NCBI GenBank assembly: GCA_965153455.1
Contig: OZ234496.1
Location: forward strand, 14,376,304-14,440,303
Source of the DNA: Sphagnum compactum
Taxonomy: Eukaryota > Bryophyta > Sphagnopsida > Sphagnales
DNA length: 64,000 nt
Reading direction: 5' to 3'
Shown: piece after piece, positions 12,131-24,945 of the stretch
Layout of the letters: each line of letters begins with the position of its first letter
How positions within the stretch are numbered: position 1 is the first letter of the stretch
Position numbers and translations under genes: made by a program
The notes under the pieces: generated by a model
Database searches by the model: none
What the model was told of the DNA's origin: nothing
What the model saw: only the letters and a program-made list of their open reading frames with translations

Positions 12131-12929
12131 AAGTTACCAATGTTATGTGAGTATTTGATTTGTTGATAACCCCCGGTTCCATTTTTTTAAAATTATAAAA
12201 TCAGATGATTGCTGGTCCTGGATTTTTTTTCCCTCCAAAATTGGAATTTAAGAACCTCTCATTTGGGGTTTCCAAGAAGTGAAAGAACCTGTGGGTTTCT
12301 AGGCGGTTCTTTCATTATTCTCATTCTTGCTTTGTTTATGGTGGGTATATATCTATCAGAACCGGTTTGCTGATTTTCTGATAACATCAGTTATGAGATT
12401 GAAGAACCGTCCTGAGAACTGGTGGGTGTGTGTACGCGTCATTTCTGATACCCACACAACAGTGGTATTTACCCGTGTTGGCCAGTTATTGAATTTTTGA
12501 CCTGGTCATTAAGCCCGGCTATTAATAACCTACCAGTCGATTGTTAATTTTTTGATAACTGATTAAATTGATAACCGTCTGATATTGAATTTGAACTTTC
12601 ATAACCCACTTGGATTACCCAATTATCATCCAGGTAGGTTGTCAATGTTAAGACACTAATACAAATTTTTAATTTCAAAAATTATTTTTAAAAAATCTAT
12701 TTAATTATTATTATTTTAGAAAGCCCTATACCTACCTGTTGTATAACCAACAGATTAACTGATGATTCTCCACCAGTTATTTGGTAACCTACCCTTATGC
12801 ATAACCGACAATTCTTACTCAATTTTTTGGGTGAATATAACCTACTTGACACCCCCCAAATTTTTCACTTTTTCACTATTGTGCCATGTCACAACACTAG
12901 AGAACAAAGGCCGGGCTTTATGTAACTCA

Positions 12930-12996
12930 GTTGTGGTTTCATCCATGCGAGTTTTCATGGATGGTGCACTGGTGGGTGCTGGGGTCACATGAGCCA
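12930..12996 (-). repeat. Head fragment of the dispersed repeat family
   Basis: It contains GGATGGTGCACTGGTGGGTG followed by CTGGGGTCACATGAGCC, the inverted form of the family head. Only the head part is recognisable. Confidence 0.6.
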
Positions 12997-13835
12997 TTCT
13001 GGATGACTAAACAAAACAGTCGAGCACTATTGGATGATCTCTATTACACTCGATCTCCTAATGTCTCAAAACAGGCCCTATAATCAACTTTTAAGGAAAA
13101 CTCTAGTATATCTTTTGAATCCGGGCTTGGTAGGTATCCAAGTGGTTGATATGTTGATTGATACCATGGGTTGAGTATGGGGCTCTCTTTTCTAATCTAA
13201 TTTTTTGGGCTCATTTCTAGTCCACTAACAAGGTGAGTGTGCATATTATTGTATTAATGGATTTTCATTTCTAATACAACTAGGTATATTAAACACATCC
13301 CATGAAACATTCATCCCAAAAACCTGTACAATTGTGGGATCTTTTTTCGTCTTCAAATTATAAATCTTATGACATACCATATAGCCTAGGGTCAGTTTCC
13401 ACATTGACAAAACAAATGATTATTATTTTTGCAAAAATGAATTCATTTTTAAATTTTGAACTTATATATTTTTCCATCATCTACTATGATATTGTGATAT
13501 GAGTAGTGAAATTATTCAGAATGTAACCTAGGATAAGTATGATCATTTTCAACATTTCAATTTCATATTTTCACAAATTTTCATTTCACTATTTGGGTAA
13601 GGTAGTATCATTGTTTTGGAACATGTTCATGGGATGTCCTAACAAGTGGTTCCCCCAAAGAATTGGCATTAATGTGGTTTGAAACATTTGCAATGTTTTT
13701 TATATTTCAAATAAAGATTTTATTTTGGTGCCTAAATTGTATTGTCTTAATGCAAGCCTAGATTTTGCAAACTTGCCTTATTGGGTGGAGGACTACTCTT
13801 TCATTAGTAGAATGGTTAGTGTGTGAGACATATAT

Positions 13836-13862
13836 AGTAGAACCTCCGTATAAAGTACACCC
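13836..13862. repeat. Left terminal inverted repeat of the Tigger-like element
   Basis: AACCTCCGTATAAAGTACAC matches the complement of the right end at 15665-15696 with a few mismatches and a small length difference. Confidence 0.7.
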
Positions 13863-14011
13863 TATTTGCTCCAAAAAAAAATCATCTTGTACCTTATAGA
13901 GTAGGTGTACTTTATGTAGAGAAACCCTAACCCTAGGAAGAATCCCTAACCTTCAACCCAAAATCTGAAACTCTTGCTTTCTTGCAATTATAGTTCTCTA
14001 AGTTTATTCGA

Positions 14012-15562
14012 TCATTGAAAGTACTCACGTATCTTTGATTGGTTTAAAGCAAAATTATAAAGGTCTTTAAGAGTCGCATTCAAGCTAAGTAAATCGACCT
14101 CCTCACTCAAAAGTGAATGCACTTTTGTGAACGAAATCAATTGAGTTACTATGTCTCTTGCTTCTGCGATAGAAACGACTTTTGGAACTTCAGGTTGCTC
14201 CAAGTCTTCCAATTCGATCGCTATTTCTTCTACTTTGTCGTCATCAACTATGTCAGTGTGCTCTTCAACCAGTTGATGGATAAGGTTTTGTTCCTCAACA
14301 ATCTTGAACTCTGGTAACTGCTCCTCAATGACAAGATTGGGTCGTGGGATGTCGATTCTAACTGCAAGTGCTGCGAGCTCTTCTTCTTGTGTAACAATCT
14401 CATTGAGCTCTTGAGCCTCTTCTCCATTGATAACAAAGCCGCATTTAGATAAGCACTTTTGGATTGTCTCAGCTTTCACCATTGACCATGATTTGTGAAT
14501 GAATTTGATTGCATCTAAAACAGTCAGCTTTCTGACAAGGTCCGATGCATGCAGTGAATCATTGATGTTGTCCAATATGGACAGGACTTCAAATTTTCGG
14601 GACAGCACCTTCAGACTTCGAATGATGCCAGCGTCAAAGGGCTAGAGAACTGAGGTCAGATTTGGCGAAAAATAGCGCAGCTCAACGTTCGTTAGATTGG
14701 CGGCCTCATCAACAATATGCACTAGAACTTTATCTAGAAAAAGCACAATCTTGCGCCCTTTTCTCTTGAAGTATTCATCAAGCTCCTTCATGTACTGATT
14801 GAAGATCGGATTCATCATCCAAGCTTTCGCACTGTTTGTATACTTGACTTTCAATTTGCTCATGTCTTGTCCACGAAATGCTCTTGGGTTCTTGGATTTG
14901 CCAATTATCCATGGCTGCAATTTTTCTCCTAGTGCAGAACACGTCAGGACCACTGTGATCCGATCCTTTCCTTGTTTTCCACCCTTGCACGAATGCTTGA
15001 CATGACTTAAAGTTGAATCTAGCAGTGCACGAAAGAAGAAACCTGTTTCATCCATATTGAACACGTTTTTCAGATCATATCCAATCAGAAGAGTTTTTAA
15101 ACACGATTTCCATTGTTCGGCGCGCTGAAGGTCAACATTTTTAGATTTTCCGCTGAACTTATACGATCGGACATTGTTACGTTGTTTCCATTTCTGCAGC
15201 CACCCTTCCGAAGCCGAGAAGTCACCACCTTCGACTCCCAGTTCGCTAGCAATTTGCTTGGCCTTCCCCTGCAAGATTGATCCACTTATCGGATATCCTC
15301 TCGCACGAGCTGTTGCGAACCATCTCCATAAGATAACATTAACGTCGTTCTGCTTGACAATTCTTGCTTTTGATAAGGAACAATTGCTTTCTACTTCCTT
15401 TAGTATCAAGTCTTTGTTCTCCTTAGCAGCCTGGATTGTTCCTTTGGAAACGTTGAACTTATCAGCAGTAGCTCTGATGCTATGTCCCTCATCAAGATGC
15501 TTGACAATGGCTAGTTTTGTATTCAGATCCACCACCTTCCGCTTCTTCTTCTCAAACTCCAT
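14012..15562 (-). pseudogene. Tigger/pogo transposase with one in-frame stop
   Basis: The frame starts at the ATG at 15560-15562 and runs 517 codons to TGA at 14012, broken only by TAG at 14642-14644 (codon 307). A basic KKKRKV stretch (residues 5-10) looks like a nuclear localisation signal. An N-terminal Psq/CENP-B helix-turn-helix follows (about 10-55, DKFNVSKGTIQAA), then a second CENP-B/Tc5 DNA-binding region (about 75-145) and a DDE_1 catalytic domain. Acidic positions are D171 (NMDETG), D277 (LFLDK, where the family usually has DN) and D310 (PFDAG), giving a D-33-D spacing typical of pogo/Tigger. The stop falls just before the third aspartate, at the place where relatives read L-Q-P-[FL]-D. 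The C-terminal ~200 residues stay open. The acidic C-terminal tail fits the family. Confidence 0.85.
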
Positions 15563-15664
15563 TGCCGGCAAGAACAATCAACGCCAAAGAGAGACAGATC
15601 TACCTTATACGGAACTACGTGACCACTCTGTGGCCTCAGGTTGGTGTACTTTAAATACCTAATG

Positions 15665-15696
15665 GAGGTGTACTTCTTGTATAGAGGTTTGAACAA
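15665..15696. repeat. Right terminal inverted repeat of the Tigger-like element
   Basis: GGAGGTGTACTTCTTGTATA followed by GAGGTTTG is the inverted counterpart of the left end. A second GGTGTACTTTAAATA word lies just inside, near 15642. Confidence 0.7.
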
Positions 15697-18429
15697 AAAT
15701 TCACAAATAAAAAAAACGTTAGTAGAACATTTTTTTTCTTTCTTGTGTGTAATCAAAACAAATTTTGATTTGATAAGAAGGGAAAAGGTGCCAAGGATGA
15801 GAATATGCGAATAGTTAACTAGTTCATTCATAATGTGATAAAACAAAATAAAGTTGGAGACAAATATGTGTTTCACATGTTGGCACAACCTTTTGAAAGA
15901 AATGCTTCCACCATGCATCATATCCATTTCCAAACCTTGACATTATAAACCTAATTTTTATTGAAAGTGAAGCATCCTTGCATTGGAAGCAAAGCTTATC
16001 ACATTAATTCCTTAGATTAAAATATTTTAAATTAATTAATTATTATTATTGTCATCCATTTGCCTTTGGACTTGATTAGCAAAGCAACTATTATTACAAG
16101 AATTGGAGTTTTAAAAATGACGTGACAAAACTTGCATTTTTTAATTACACAAATGGAATGCCCTTGCAGGTTCCAAACTAATCAAAACCCTTCCCCCTTC
16201 CATGGTCCCCACCTCTGGCCCTCCTCCTTTGTATATTCCCATATGATTATGAATATTTCATCATTATTTATGTCATATTTTTCATGTCCATGTAGATGTG
16301 TAAGGGAAAGTGATTAAATAGATTGGCTCCAAAGAGGTAGATTATTAAACTATTTAAATTAGATAACATGGACATGAAAAGGCAAATGTTAATTTGCTTC
16401 CTCATATTCAAATAAGTGGGTAAAGGATAGAAGTGAAGTGGTTAGCCTTAGAAGAGATAATATGAATGACACAAAGAGACGACAATATTTTTATCATATA
16501 ATTTAGTGCATCCATTCTTTCTAATTTGCTTCAATTATTTGAAATACTTGATGATATTTAAACTTTTGATAATATGACATTTTTCACATGTATGAAATTA
16601 AGCACAAAAAACAAAGCTTGCCAAGATAGCTCATGTTTTGATAGCTCCATATCAAAATGCAATTTCTAAAAGATCAAAAGAATTCTCGACTCTTGAATTT
16701 TGATGGCACATTGTGCCAAATTTATTTATTTTAAAATATTTTTTGTTCAGTGGTCTGTGAGGTCGATTGGCATGTGGGGTTTAATTGAAAGGATCATGCC
16801 ATTAATAATTGCAAAATATCAGTTTTTGATAGGGATGAAAAGAATTGTGTGACACTTGCATGCCAAGGAATGAGCAAAATATGTTTAATCATAATATATT
16901 TTTGAATATCAACCTCATGACCAATTTGAGGTGGTTTTGAAATGGATGTTTTGATTTTATCAATAAACATCTTTTATGCATTAATGAATCAAGGGAAAAC
17001 TATCACAAATTAGGAAACTTGGTTATTTGATGATTTTGTGTTCATGTAGCCCCACACTATTTACAATCCCCACGATCTCATTGTGGTGGATGAGATTGTG
17101 GATGAAATCATGAACCATTTATTTATTTTGAATTTTCGTAACCTTAAAAAAAAGAAAAACAAAAGGTGTGAGAGGTACAAAAGGTTTTTTTTGGGGAAAA
17201 AAATGGGACCCAAGTCCCCACGTTATGAGGAAAAAAATCTAAAGTCATGTTCAACCTTGTATATAAAAAAGGTTTCAACTTGTGCACATATGGATGTAGG
17301 AGGCCAAGATGATGGAACACAAGGCTACTTGTAACTAAAAGGTTGATAAAAACAAAATGTCATACTATTTGAATTGCAATTAAGCTCAATTTTGATTTGA
17401 AATGCTGCAAGATTGTCAAAGCAAAGGAATAATTGGTGCACTTAGGTGTAAGTACTTTGTTATATTTACTTGATTGCAAAAACCAATTGTGAATAAGGTT
17501 CATGTAATTATCAAGATCTTTCACATTCCCTTTCTTGTAGCATGAGCACTTTGAAGTTTGGATCAAATCAAAATGTGTTTGTGGTGGTCTTTGGTGCAAA
17601 ATGAATTGTTTGTAGAATATGTGTGTTGTATAATGGATGATGAAGCTCAAAATATTATTCCAGACTTAATATAGGTGTCAAGTGCCACAATTCATTTGTA
17701 ACAAGTTGATTGGTTCACTTTGTAGTTACACACCTTCTTTGAGATTAATTAAAGCTTTGGAAAAAGAAAATTAGTTGATGAAGGTGGAGTATGTAGATTG
17801 TAGAAGCAACTTGCAAAGGTATTTCATATCCTAGAATTGATGGTAGCAAACCAAGAAAAAAACATGCCAAGTTAACCTAACATCCAAAATATGCGAATTT
17901 TATATTTGCCAAATCCTTTAGAGATCAAGGAAGAAAATGCAATTAGTTTTCAATGACCTCATTATATTAATGAACGAAGCTTTCCATGACACAGGATGGT
18001 TGTGGGCCAAAAGGGCATGTGTTTTTTAACCTATGAAAGACGAATATTTAAAGTGATCAAAATTCTTAAAATGCCAAACAATGGTTCCAACCATTTGTGT
18101 GATATTAAGCTACCCAATAGTCCACCCTTCGGTGACATTGGAAAAAAAGTCTTGGAGGATCTACCCTATTTCAAAGGGTGTGGTGAACCCTAATCTAGAG
18201 GTCAAAGGAGCATGTTGGCATTTTGCGAAGACCAAATGGAGATTTGATCACTTGGATCTCGTGCTAAGTTATCAACAACCATCATGTGTGTCACGAGCAA
18301 AACATGAACATGCACATCTATGCACAAACAATAACAATTACAGGAAGAGCTCAACTAGAGGAAAGTTAACACATTACGCAAGCATTGCATGATTTTGTTT
18401 CTCAAAAAATTCAATGATCAATCATATGT
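15697..18429. other. Gene-free AT-rich stretch
   Basis: No domain-bearing frame, RNA gene or transposon end could be supported. Only short chance frames are present. Confidence 0.55.
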
Positions 18430-18720
18430 CTAGGAAAAAGCCCTAGGATGGGGGACATTCCTAAGATAAGGGGCCTACAATAAGGCCCCACATTTTGGGA
18501 ATGTTCCCCACCCACCCATGGGCTTTGCCTATTGTAGAAGCATGAGAGACCACGGTTATCATGAACCTAAACATTTGTAGACCAATGGTGTAGGAGTGGG
18601 CGGGTTCTTACACTTACTCCCGAGGAGGGGGAGGGATCTTACACCTACATGAAAGCATAACACACTCCTTTCACTTTTAAGGAGTAGTAGTTGTAAGATC
18701 CCTCCTCTTGTATAGGAGAA
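18430..18720 (-). repeat. Dispersed repeat also found at 45590 (inverted)
   Basis: Read on the minus strand it shares TAGGTGTAAGATCCCTC, ATGTTTAGGTTCATGAT, CAAAGCCCATGGGTGGGTG and GGGGAACATTCCC with the plus strand at 45590-45780. The order of blocks is the same. No coding capacity was seen. Confidence 0.65.
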
Positions 18721-19246
18721 ATAAGGTGCCCTCCAAATACATTAGAAATTTTCTCAAAGTGATTTCGGTGGTGAAGAACAAAGCAAGAGCTATGCCATTT
18801 TGTGGTTGAATACATCCCACATAATGGTCTATTTGTCTTTTTAAGGATAAAACATTATGGGGATGACTGATTTTTAGATGATTTCTGTTGACTCTCATTT
18901 GTACAGCTTTTTATAATTTTCAATGAATAAGAAATTTTAGTGATTAATATTAAAAAGAGTAATGCATTTTCTGTTGATTTCAATTGTCCAGTTCCCATAA
19001 CTAAACGCTCATTCATATTGTGAAAATAAATGTTAGAGGCCAATGAAATTTTGAGTCTCAACCCCAACAATTTAACCATTAAAACATTGTAAATATTTAA
19101 CTAATTGATTTTGTTATGACAATGGTCCAAAAGGCTATATATGCCTATGAGTACCTAGGTTGTTCCACAACCATGGGGTCCTACTCACTACCCAAAAAAA
19201 TAATTTTACACAACAAAAAGGTCTTACCCCTAGCCTCTAGGGTTCA

Positions 19247-19340
19247 GGGGGGTCCAATATGTAAGAAAACCCATGCAAGGGGGCTTTGCCACTTGGGGGT
19301 CCAATATGTAAGAAACCCATGCTAGGGGCTTGTTGCTCCA
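19247..19340 (+). repeat. Two tandem ~46-bp units
   Basis: GGGGTCCAATATGTAAGAAA followed by ACCCATGC occurs twice about 46 bases apart. An inverted partial copy, CATGTGGGTTTCTTA, lies at about 19432. Confidence 0.75.
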
Positions 19341-19499
19341 CGGGTTTGAGCCCACAAGGGAAATTGCAATTGTCAATTGATAGTGGTGGCAATTGGAAAT
19401 TGGGGCAAGACTCATGGAGCCCCCACGCCCCACATGTGGGTTTCTTAACTAGTTTAAAGAAATTATATATTTTTTTTATTTTATTTTTTAAAAAATTCT

Positions 19500-20149
19500 A
19501 ATTTACCACGAGGCGGCTGGTTCATATAAATTAGCTTACGTGTACCTAGCTTGGATGGCCAACCTAAGGTCCAACTCTACACACTAAAAATAAATAAATA
19601 AATAAATAAATAATGGTCTTTTCCAACTGGGAAGAATTTTGATAGGAATTCAATTTTATTAATTTTTGCCAAAAATTAAAGCAGTGAGATTTGTGCAAAG
19701 GATTTTTGTGAAAAAAAATGTGCCAGAGTCACCAGATTTTGAGAATTTGTTAATTTTTTAACTTTTCCTGAAATCACCATATTTGGACAATTGGTTCCAA
19801 TAGATCACCAAAATACAATAGTAGGATTCCTAATTTTTTCTAGTTTCCTCTATGAGTAGCCAAATTTGGCTAATTCTTCTTTTGGATGATTGCCAATGTG
19901 GCTTCATCAAAAAATTGAAAAAAGAAAAAGAAAAAAAAAAAACCTTGGTGAGAAGTGGTGAGAGGCTTGAGGAGCAGTAACTGGTTTTGGTGTCTTATTG
20001 GGAGTACCTATTGTTATTGGTATCAATGGGTTGTCGAGTTCACAACTAACTTGATGGGAACTTTCATTGGGCTATCACCAAAAAAGTTTCCGAAACTTTG
20101 GCGTTTCCCCCACCCCCCAAATATAAGTTTTCACTCCCTAAATAAAAAT
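19500..20149. other. No gene recognised
   Basis: Low-complexity AT-rich DNA with an AAAT tetranucleotide run near 19588-19615. Nothing else could be supported. Confidence 0.5.
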
Positions 20150-20345
20150 TATGGAAGTTCTTCTCCCTTGGCCTACCACCTATATAGGTTGTGAGAGTTT
20201 AAATTTTGGGCAAAGGTTATGCAATAAAGTGTGGTGCCTATTGGGAACACACAAGAACTTGGGGAACTCATTGAGAGCATCATTGGGAACCTTGTGAGAA
20301 CAAGATGGGAACATGATGGGAGAATATACATTTAGACTCAAAACC
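20150..20345 (+). repeat. 'GGGAAC' repeat family copy
   Basis: It has TTTTGGGCAAAGGTTATGCA, then GGTGCCTATTGGGAACAC and several further GGGAAC words. The same order occurs at 40740 and 51420. A C-rich tract (TTTCCCCCACCCCCC) lies just upstream, at 20105-20118. Confidence 0.6.
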
Positions 20346-20648
20346 TTAAGCCTTAGTCAGCATTCTGAGTGAGAAGTGACAAATTGGCAATGCATATCCT
20401 CTATGCATATCCATGATTTTTTTAGCATTCAATAATCATCTATTCATAATTGACAAAGGAAAAAAAAAATCTAAATACATAACAGGTCTATATATGAAAA
20501 TATGTGAGATTTTAAATATACATATCCATCTCTCTCTTTTTTATTCATGAGAATATTTTTTATTCATATCCGTAGTTTTGTCCCAAAATTGAATAACCAA
20601 CAACATTGGAACAAACCCATCATGGTTATCAGAGCAGTTTTTAAGGGT

Positions 20649-20955
20649 ACATAATCACAGTTCTCAAATAATCAAAGAACCAGTTTCTGATATATAATCA
20701 CCATTCTCAAAAATTGGAAGCATCCAAATAACCTCCTTCATAACCACCGGTTCTTTACCAGTTCTTTCATGAAAGCTGTCAATCCTTTTGAGGTTTTCGA
20801 AGTACTCGAAGTGACAATTCTTTGATTCTGATCTTTTTCTTTTTCAAAAACCTGGAAATCGCATAATCCCAAATTCTGAAATATTACAAACTGGAATTGA
20901 CCCTGGTGGTTCTTGGGATTCATAACAACGGTTCTCAAAAAATCAAAGACCCGAT
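20649..20955. repeat. Two copies of a ~35-bp 'CGGTTCTCAAATAATCAAAG' motif
   Basis: The word CATAATCACAGTTCTCAAAT then AATCAAAGAACCAG (20649-20687) recurs as CATAACAACGGTTCTCAAAA (20921-20955). An inverted copy is at 23425-23459. Neighbouring DNA also holds fragments such as ACCGGTTCTTTACCAG. Confidence 0.6.
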
Positions 20956-23424
20956 TTTGGGTACAAACTATGATTCTTCAAATGTGTTTTTTGGGTGGCA
21001 AAAAAAAAGCTGAAGCTATTATGTTCATGTCACTATCTGCATTAGTTCATTTTGTAGTAGATTGATTTCAATCTACTACAAACTCCCAGGGTGTGCTGAA
21101 ATGTACGGAGTGCAAAGGCGATGCGTGCACACTAAAAACCTTCAGTTGATTTTGATGATGTAATTATCCTTTGCTTGCGTATACTAAGCATCCTCATGAC
21201 TAGATTGTGACACCCGAGCCAACTTAAATTATTGCACACCAATAGTGTTGTTCCTATCAAAAACATGTTTGTCTGCTTTGATTAACAATTAGCATGTGAT
21301 TCGTGTTTAGGTCATTATTCTTCAAAAAATTGTGGCAAAATGCAACTACCATTCAAAGCAGCTGCAAGATAAAATCTTGTAACAAAAGTCACATTGGGCT
21401 TAGCATATGGAGTGGAGGCATCAGACCAAAGAAGGGAATTAGAGGCTGAGTCAGAATTGAAGGACAGTTGTTATATGTCTCATAGACAATGTATTATCTC
21501 AAATATGCTTCAAAATTAAATATTTTACCCCTGCAAAATAAGGACGGCAAGCAAGTGGGTGTCAATCACAAATCTGTTGCTCACTATGTTAGTGACCCAA
21601 CACACATCTCCATAGCTACATATCCTTAGAAACAATTCATACATATATTTTCATCATTTGATCATCAATGGTAATGTGCAGCAGCACTGAACCCAAGTTT
21701 GATGTAATGTACCTAAGTGCACTTCAAATGGTTGACAAGCTTTTGGAAGCTTGGATGATCAACTCATGAACTGACTTGTAATTGGCAAGTTATTTCTTCG
21801 TTTTCTCCCTTTCCCAACAAACTTGCCATCATGGTAGCAAAATCACTTTGATCCACCACAACAGCCATGGAAACCACAGGGATCCCAACTAGTCACTTGA
21901 AAAATAGTTGAATATCATAGGAATCTCTTTTCAAGTAAATTACAGGAAGAAGGTTGCATTCAATAAAGAACAATCCTGCAAAACACACTTCCCACAAATT
22001 TTATCAAGTTCATCATTTGGGTATCTGGTTTATGCATTTTCACAAAATGTAGTAGTGTAACCAAAAAGGGAGATCCAAATGGGTCTAGAGCTCAAAACCT
22101 CTTCTCTCTTTCTCACCACAATGCTCTACAAATCAGTCACTCTGGAATCCCTGCTTCTGTGATGGATTTCCACCCCATCCACAGACTCTGCAACTCACCA
22201 TTGACCTCTTAAGACCAAAATATCTAATGGCATACTCTCTTGAACACATAGACTGGTAGGTTCAAAGGCTCATAACTTAGATCACATTCAAGCCGAGCTC
22301 TAATCTGATGCACTTGCTCCTCTTCTGTTCTCTCCTGCCCCTTCTAAGCTCAAAATCATCACTAATAGGCAGACTCCACAACATCACAAAGTGCCAAATT
22401 TGCAATCAGCAAAATCACACCAACTAGCTTATTTACTACTGGCTAATTGTGCACCCTAAACCCTAAAACCTCTGACATAGAAATTCTTGGCTAGAGAGGT
22501 TCCGCCACAGTCCACCTGGGTCCTGATCACCTCTGACTGAACAGATACTATGTCTGATTGGATAGGCTCATCTGTAATACTTTTAGGAGCATTTCCACTG
22601 ACCTATCACCAGTAACTTCTTTGGTGTCAACAATCAACAGCCTTGCATCACGACACCATACGAAAACAGCTCACTCTCAAATGGTCATCCCCAGAAACTT
22701 GATCTGGAACTTGATCTGCATTTGTAAGAGAGGAAAGATAAACATGCAGCAGATGGTACTCCGTAAAACCCCTTAAACGTCTGCAGACAAGTTTACTGTT
22801 GCACAAATACTCCCAAGAATTCAAATCAAACCAAAACAAACAAATCTCATTACCGATTTTTGGAGGTGCATCTTAACAAAAACTCTTATGAAGACTAAAA
22901 CAACGTTTATCACCGTCTGTATAGTGTTTTTTATAACAGTAAGCTAGCAGCTCCACAAAATTTTCTGGATGTCCAAACTTTTATAAATGTCCTCCTTCTG
23001 CAGATGCACTCTGGCCTTCTACCTCCTCTTCATGTCAGATCTTCTCTTCAAAAATTCCTGCTCACGTTTTCACAAAAAACCAGCAATTAAAATTGATCAG
23101 CATATGTAGATCACCTTGGACTGTCCCACTGGCATCATGCACAATTATCACCCAGCTGGAAGCTGCACACGGAGCAGAGAAAAAAAAATCCCATACCCAA
23201 ACAGTTAACAAAAAAAGAAACAAAATAAACATACTGGACACCATTTGGTGTCACAATAGGTTTTGAATTCTGAATTCTCAGGAAGGAAGAAGATTTACAT
23301 GCGGTAAGATTTATATTAAGAGGATGGTTCTGGTGAATTGCACTCCTTATGCCAAATTCCAATCTCTTCCGCAATGCAATGAAGATGTGGGTTCATCTTG
23401 ATTCCTTCAGCAGGATTTGCTTGT
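20956..23424. other. Gene-free stretch
   Basis: No gene supported. Base composition is slightly richer in C than the neighbours near 22100-22750, but no frame over 75 codons or recognisable domain was found. Confidence 0.5.
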
Positions 23425-23459
23425 ACCAGTTATTTGATTATTTGAGAATCAAGGTTATG
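23425..23459 (-). repeat. Inverted copy of the ~35-bp motif
   Basis: ACCAGTTATTTGATTATTTG then AGAATCAAGGTTATG is the reverse complement of the motif at 20649, with a few changes. Confidence 0.6.
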
Positions 23460-24290
23460 TATCTTTGGGAATCATACTGAGAACCTCTGCTTATCAGCTT
23501 CCCATTTTGATAACTGCCCAACACAGATGAGGACCATGATGAATGGCGCTCTTCGGGGTGAATTCTCTTTGCAAATTCCTTGGTTTAGTTGCTGTTTTGT
23601 ACTCTGTATGTCCATCAATTATTATAGTGACTGAAATGATGGGTCACTACTATTTTGGTCTCATGTTTTTTCATGCTTCACTGTTGTTTATTCAAGGTAG
23701 CAGTGTGCAAAGGGATTCTACTATTCCTTCACAAAAATGTCTCACAACGTTGTAATCCGAGTGACTGAACCCTTGGATATATCTGACTCTGCTTATAGTT
23801 TGGACTTTGGACCTCAAGATCCCATTTTTTGGGCATGAGAGGGCTGCAAATGATGGAGACTCATGTTGTATCTATTAGGGGAGTGTAAGCTATGTGACTA
23901 TGAATTTGTTGTGCTCCCAAATTTCGATTAATGTTTGGGGATTGGTGTAGATCCAGAAGGTCAAATGCAAGTGGGACAAGTGAAAAGAACTCTAAAAATG
24001 GAATTGCTATAGAAAACTCAAAATCTAATGCAAACAATGAGTTCGAGGACAAAGCAAGCTAAGTCCAAAGCATAGAAGGGAAGAAAGAACTTTCTCATTT
24101 TGCCATCTCATTTTACCTTCTCCAACTTTCCATTTTATTAGCATACCTTTTGAATTAACATCTTTGGTGAATGATTATGCCTCTATTATGTTCATGCTAA
24201 AAAAGATGTACTAGGTTGTTGGACAATATTTGTGCTCCTCAACCTGGCACATATCACATGGATGATGGATGGCTCATAATCTTTGAGACT

Positions 24291-24612
24291 CACTACAAGG
24301 GAATGTGGTTTTTCTCATGTAACAAGTCAAAGCTCATGACACATATGTGTGAAGGGAACATTGTGGATCTATCCACTACAAAGTACACAATGTGACTTTT
24401 ATTGTGGCATAAATTACAATAATTAAAATGGAAAATTGACATTAAAAAATGACACATTGTCTTTACATATGTCATTTTTAAATGTCAATTTGTCATTTTA
24501 ATGTAATATATGTCACAATAAACATCACATGTTGTACTTTGTAATGAAATCACAAAGTTTATGTCATGAGCCATGGCTTTTTGTGTGAGAAAAACCACAT
24601 TTTGTTATAGGG
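24291..24612. mobile_element. CACTA-type foldback MITE, 322 bp
   Basis: The element starts CACTACAAGGGAATGTGG and ends CCACATTTTGTTATAGGG, so the ends are inverted copies with mismatches. The arms are about 150 bases each and pair over most of their length (GTGGTTTTTCTC, GCTCATGACA, ACAAAGTACA, AATTGACAT on the left; the complements on the right), leaving a short centre near 24456-24465. The trinucleotide ACT directly flanks both ends (24288-24290 and 24613-24615). Three-base target duplications and CACTA ends are hallmarks of the CACTA (CMC) superfamily. It has no coding capacity, so it is non-autonomous. Confidence 0.85.
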
Positions 24613-24924
24613 ACTATAAGATTATGATGTTTAAGAAGCTCACATGAATATTATGCTTTATGAAATATGTTCCCATGTTTTGTTCTCAGGTTCCCAATAT
24701 GTTCCCACATTCCCATGAGATGCTGACACTCATTTCACAACATGGCATAATCACAGAATTATTCACCAAAGATATTAACTCGATGAGACAGACCCATGTC
24801 TGCCCACTATGCTGGGGTGTCCAGCCCATGCAAATAGTCTCAATAATATGGGTAGCTTACCCAGCTACATTATGGTAGCCACTTAGGCCCAATCAAGAAC
24901 ACAAACTGGCTCTGGAAAACTTCA

Positions 24925-24945
24925 TCTCTCTCTCTCTCTCTCTCA
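24925..24945. repeat. (CT)n microsatellite
   Basis: A perfect CT run of about ten units. Confidence 0.9.

Larger units (their letters stand above)
13836..15696 (-). mobile_element. Tigger/pogo-like (CENP-B type) DNA transposon, nearly complete
   Basis: A 1.86-kb element is bounded by imperfect inverted ends. The left end reads AGTAGAACCTCCGTATAAAG (13836-13855) then TACACC. The right end, read inward on the minus strand, is CAAACCTCTATACAAGAAGT then ACACC. The AACCTCTATA core resembles ends of plant pogo-type elements of the Emigrant/Lemi1 group. Each end also carries a second inner copy of the GTACACC/GGTGTACTT word. The flanks are TA-rich, as expected for TA target sites, but I cannot fix an exact TSD. 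It encloses one transposase frame. Confidence 0.8.

Noticed and set aside
20625-20640. TGGTTATCAGAGC, similar to a retrotransposon primer-binding site
   Set aside because: It has an extra T compared with the usual TGGTATCAGAGC and no long terminal repeats or gag/pol remains lie around it.
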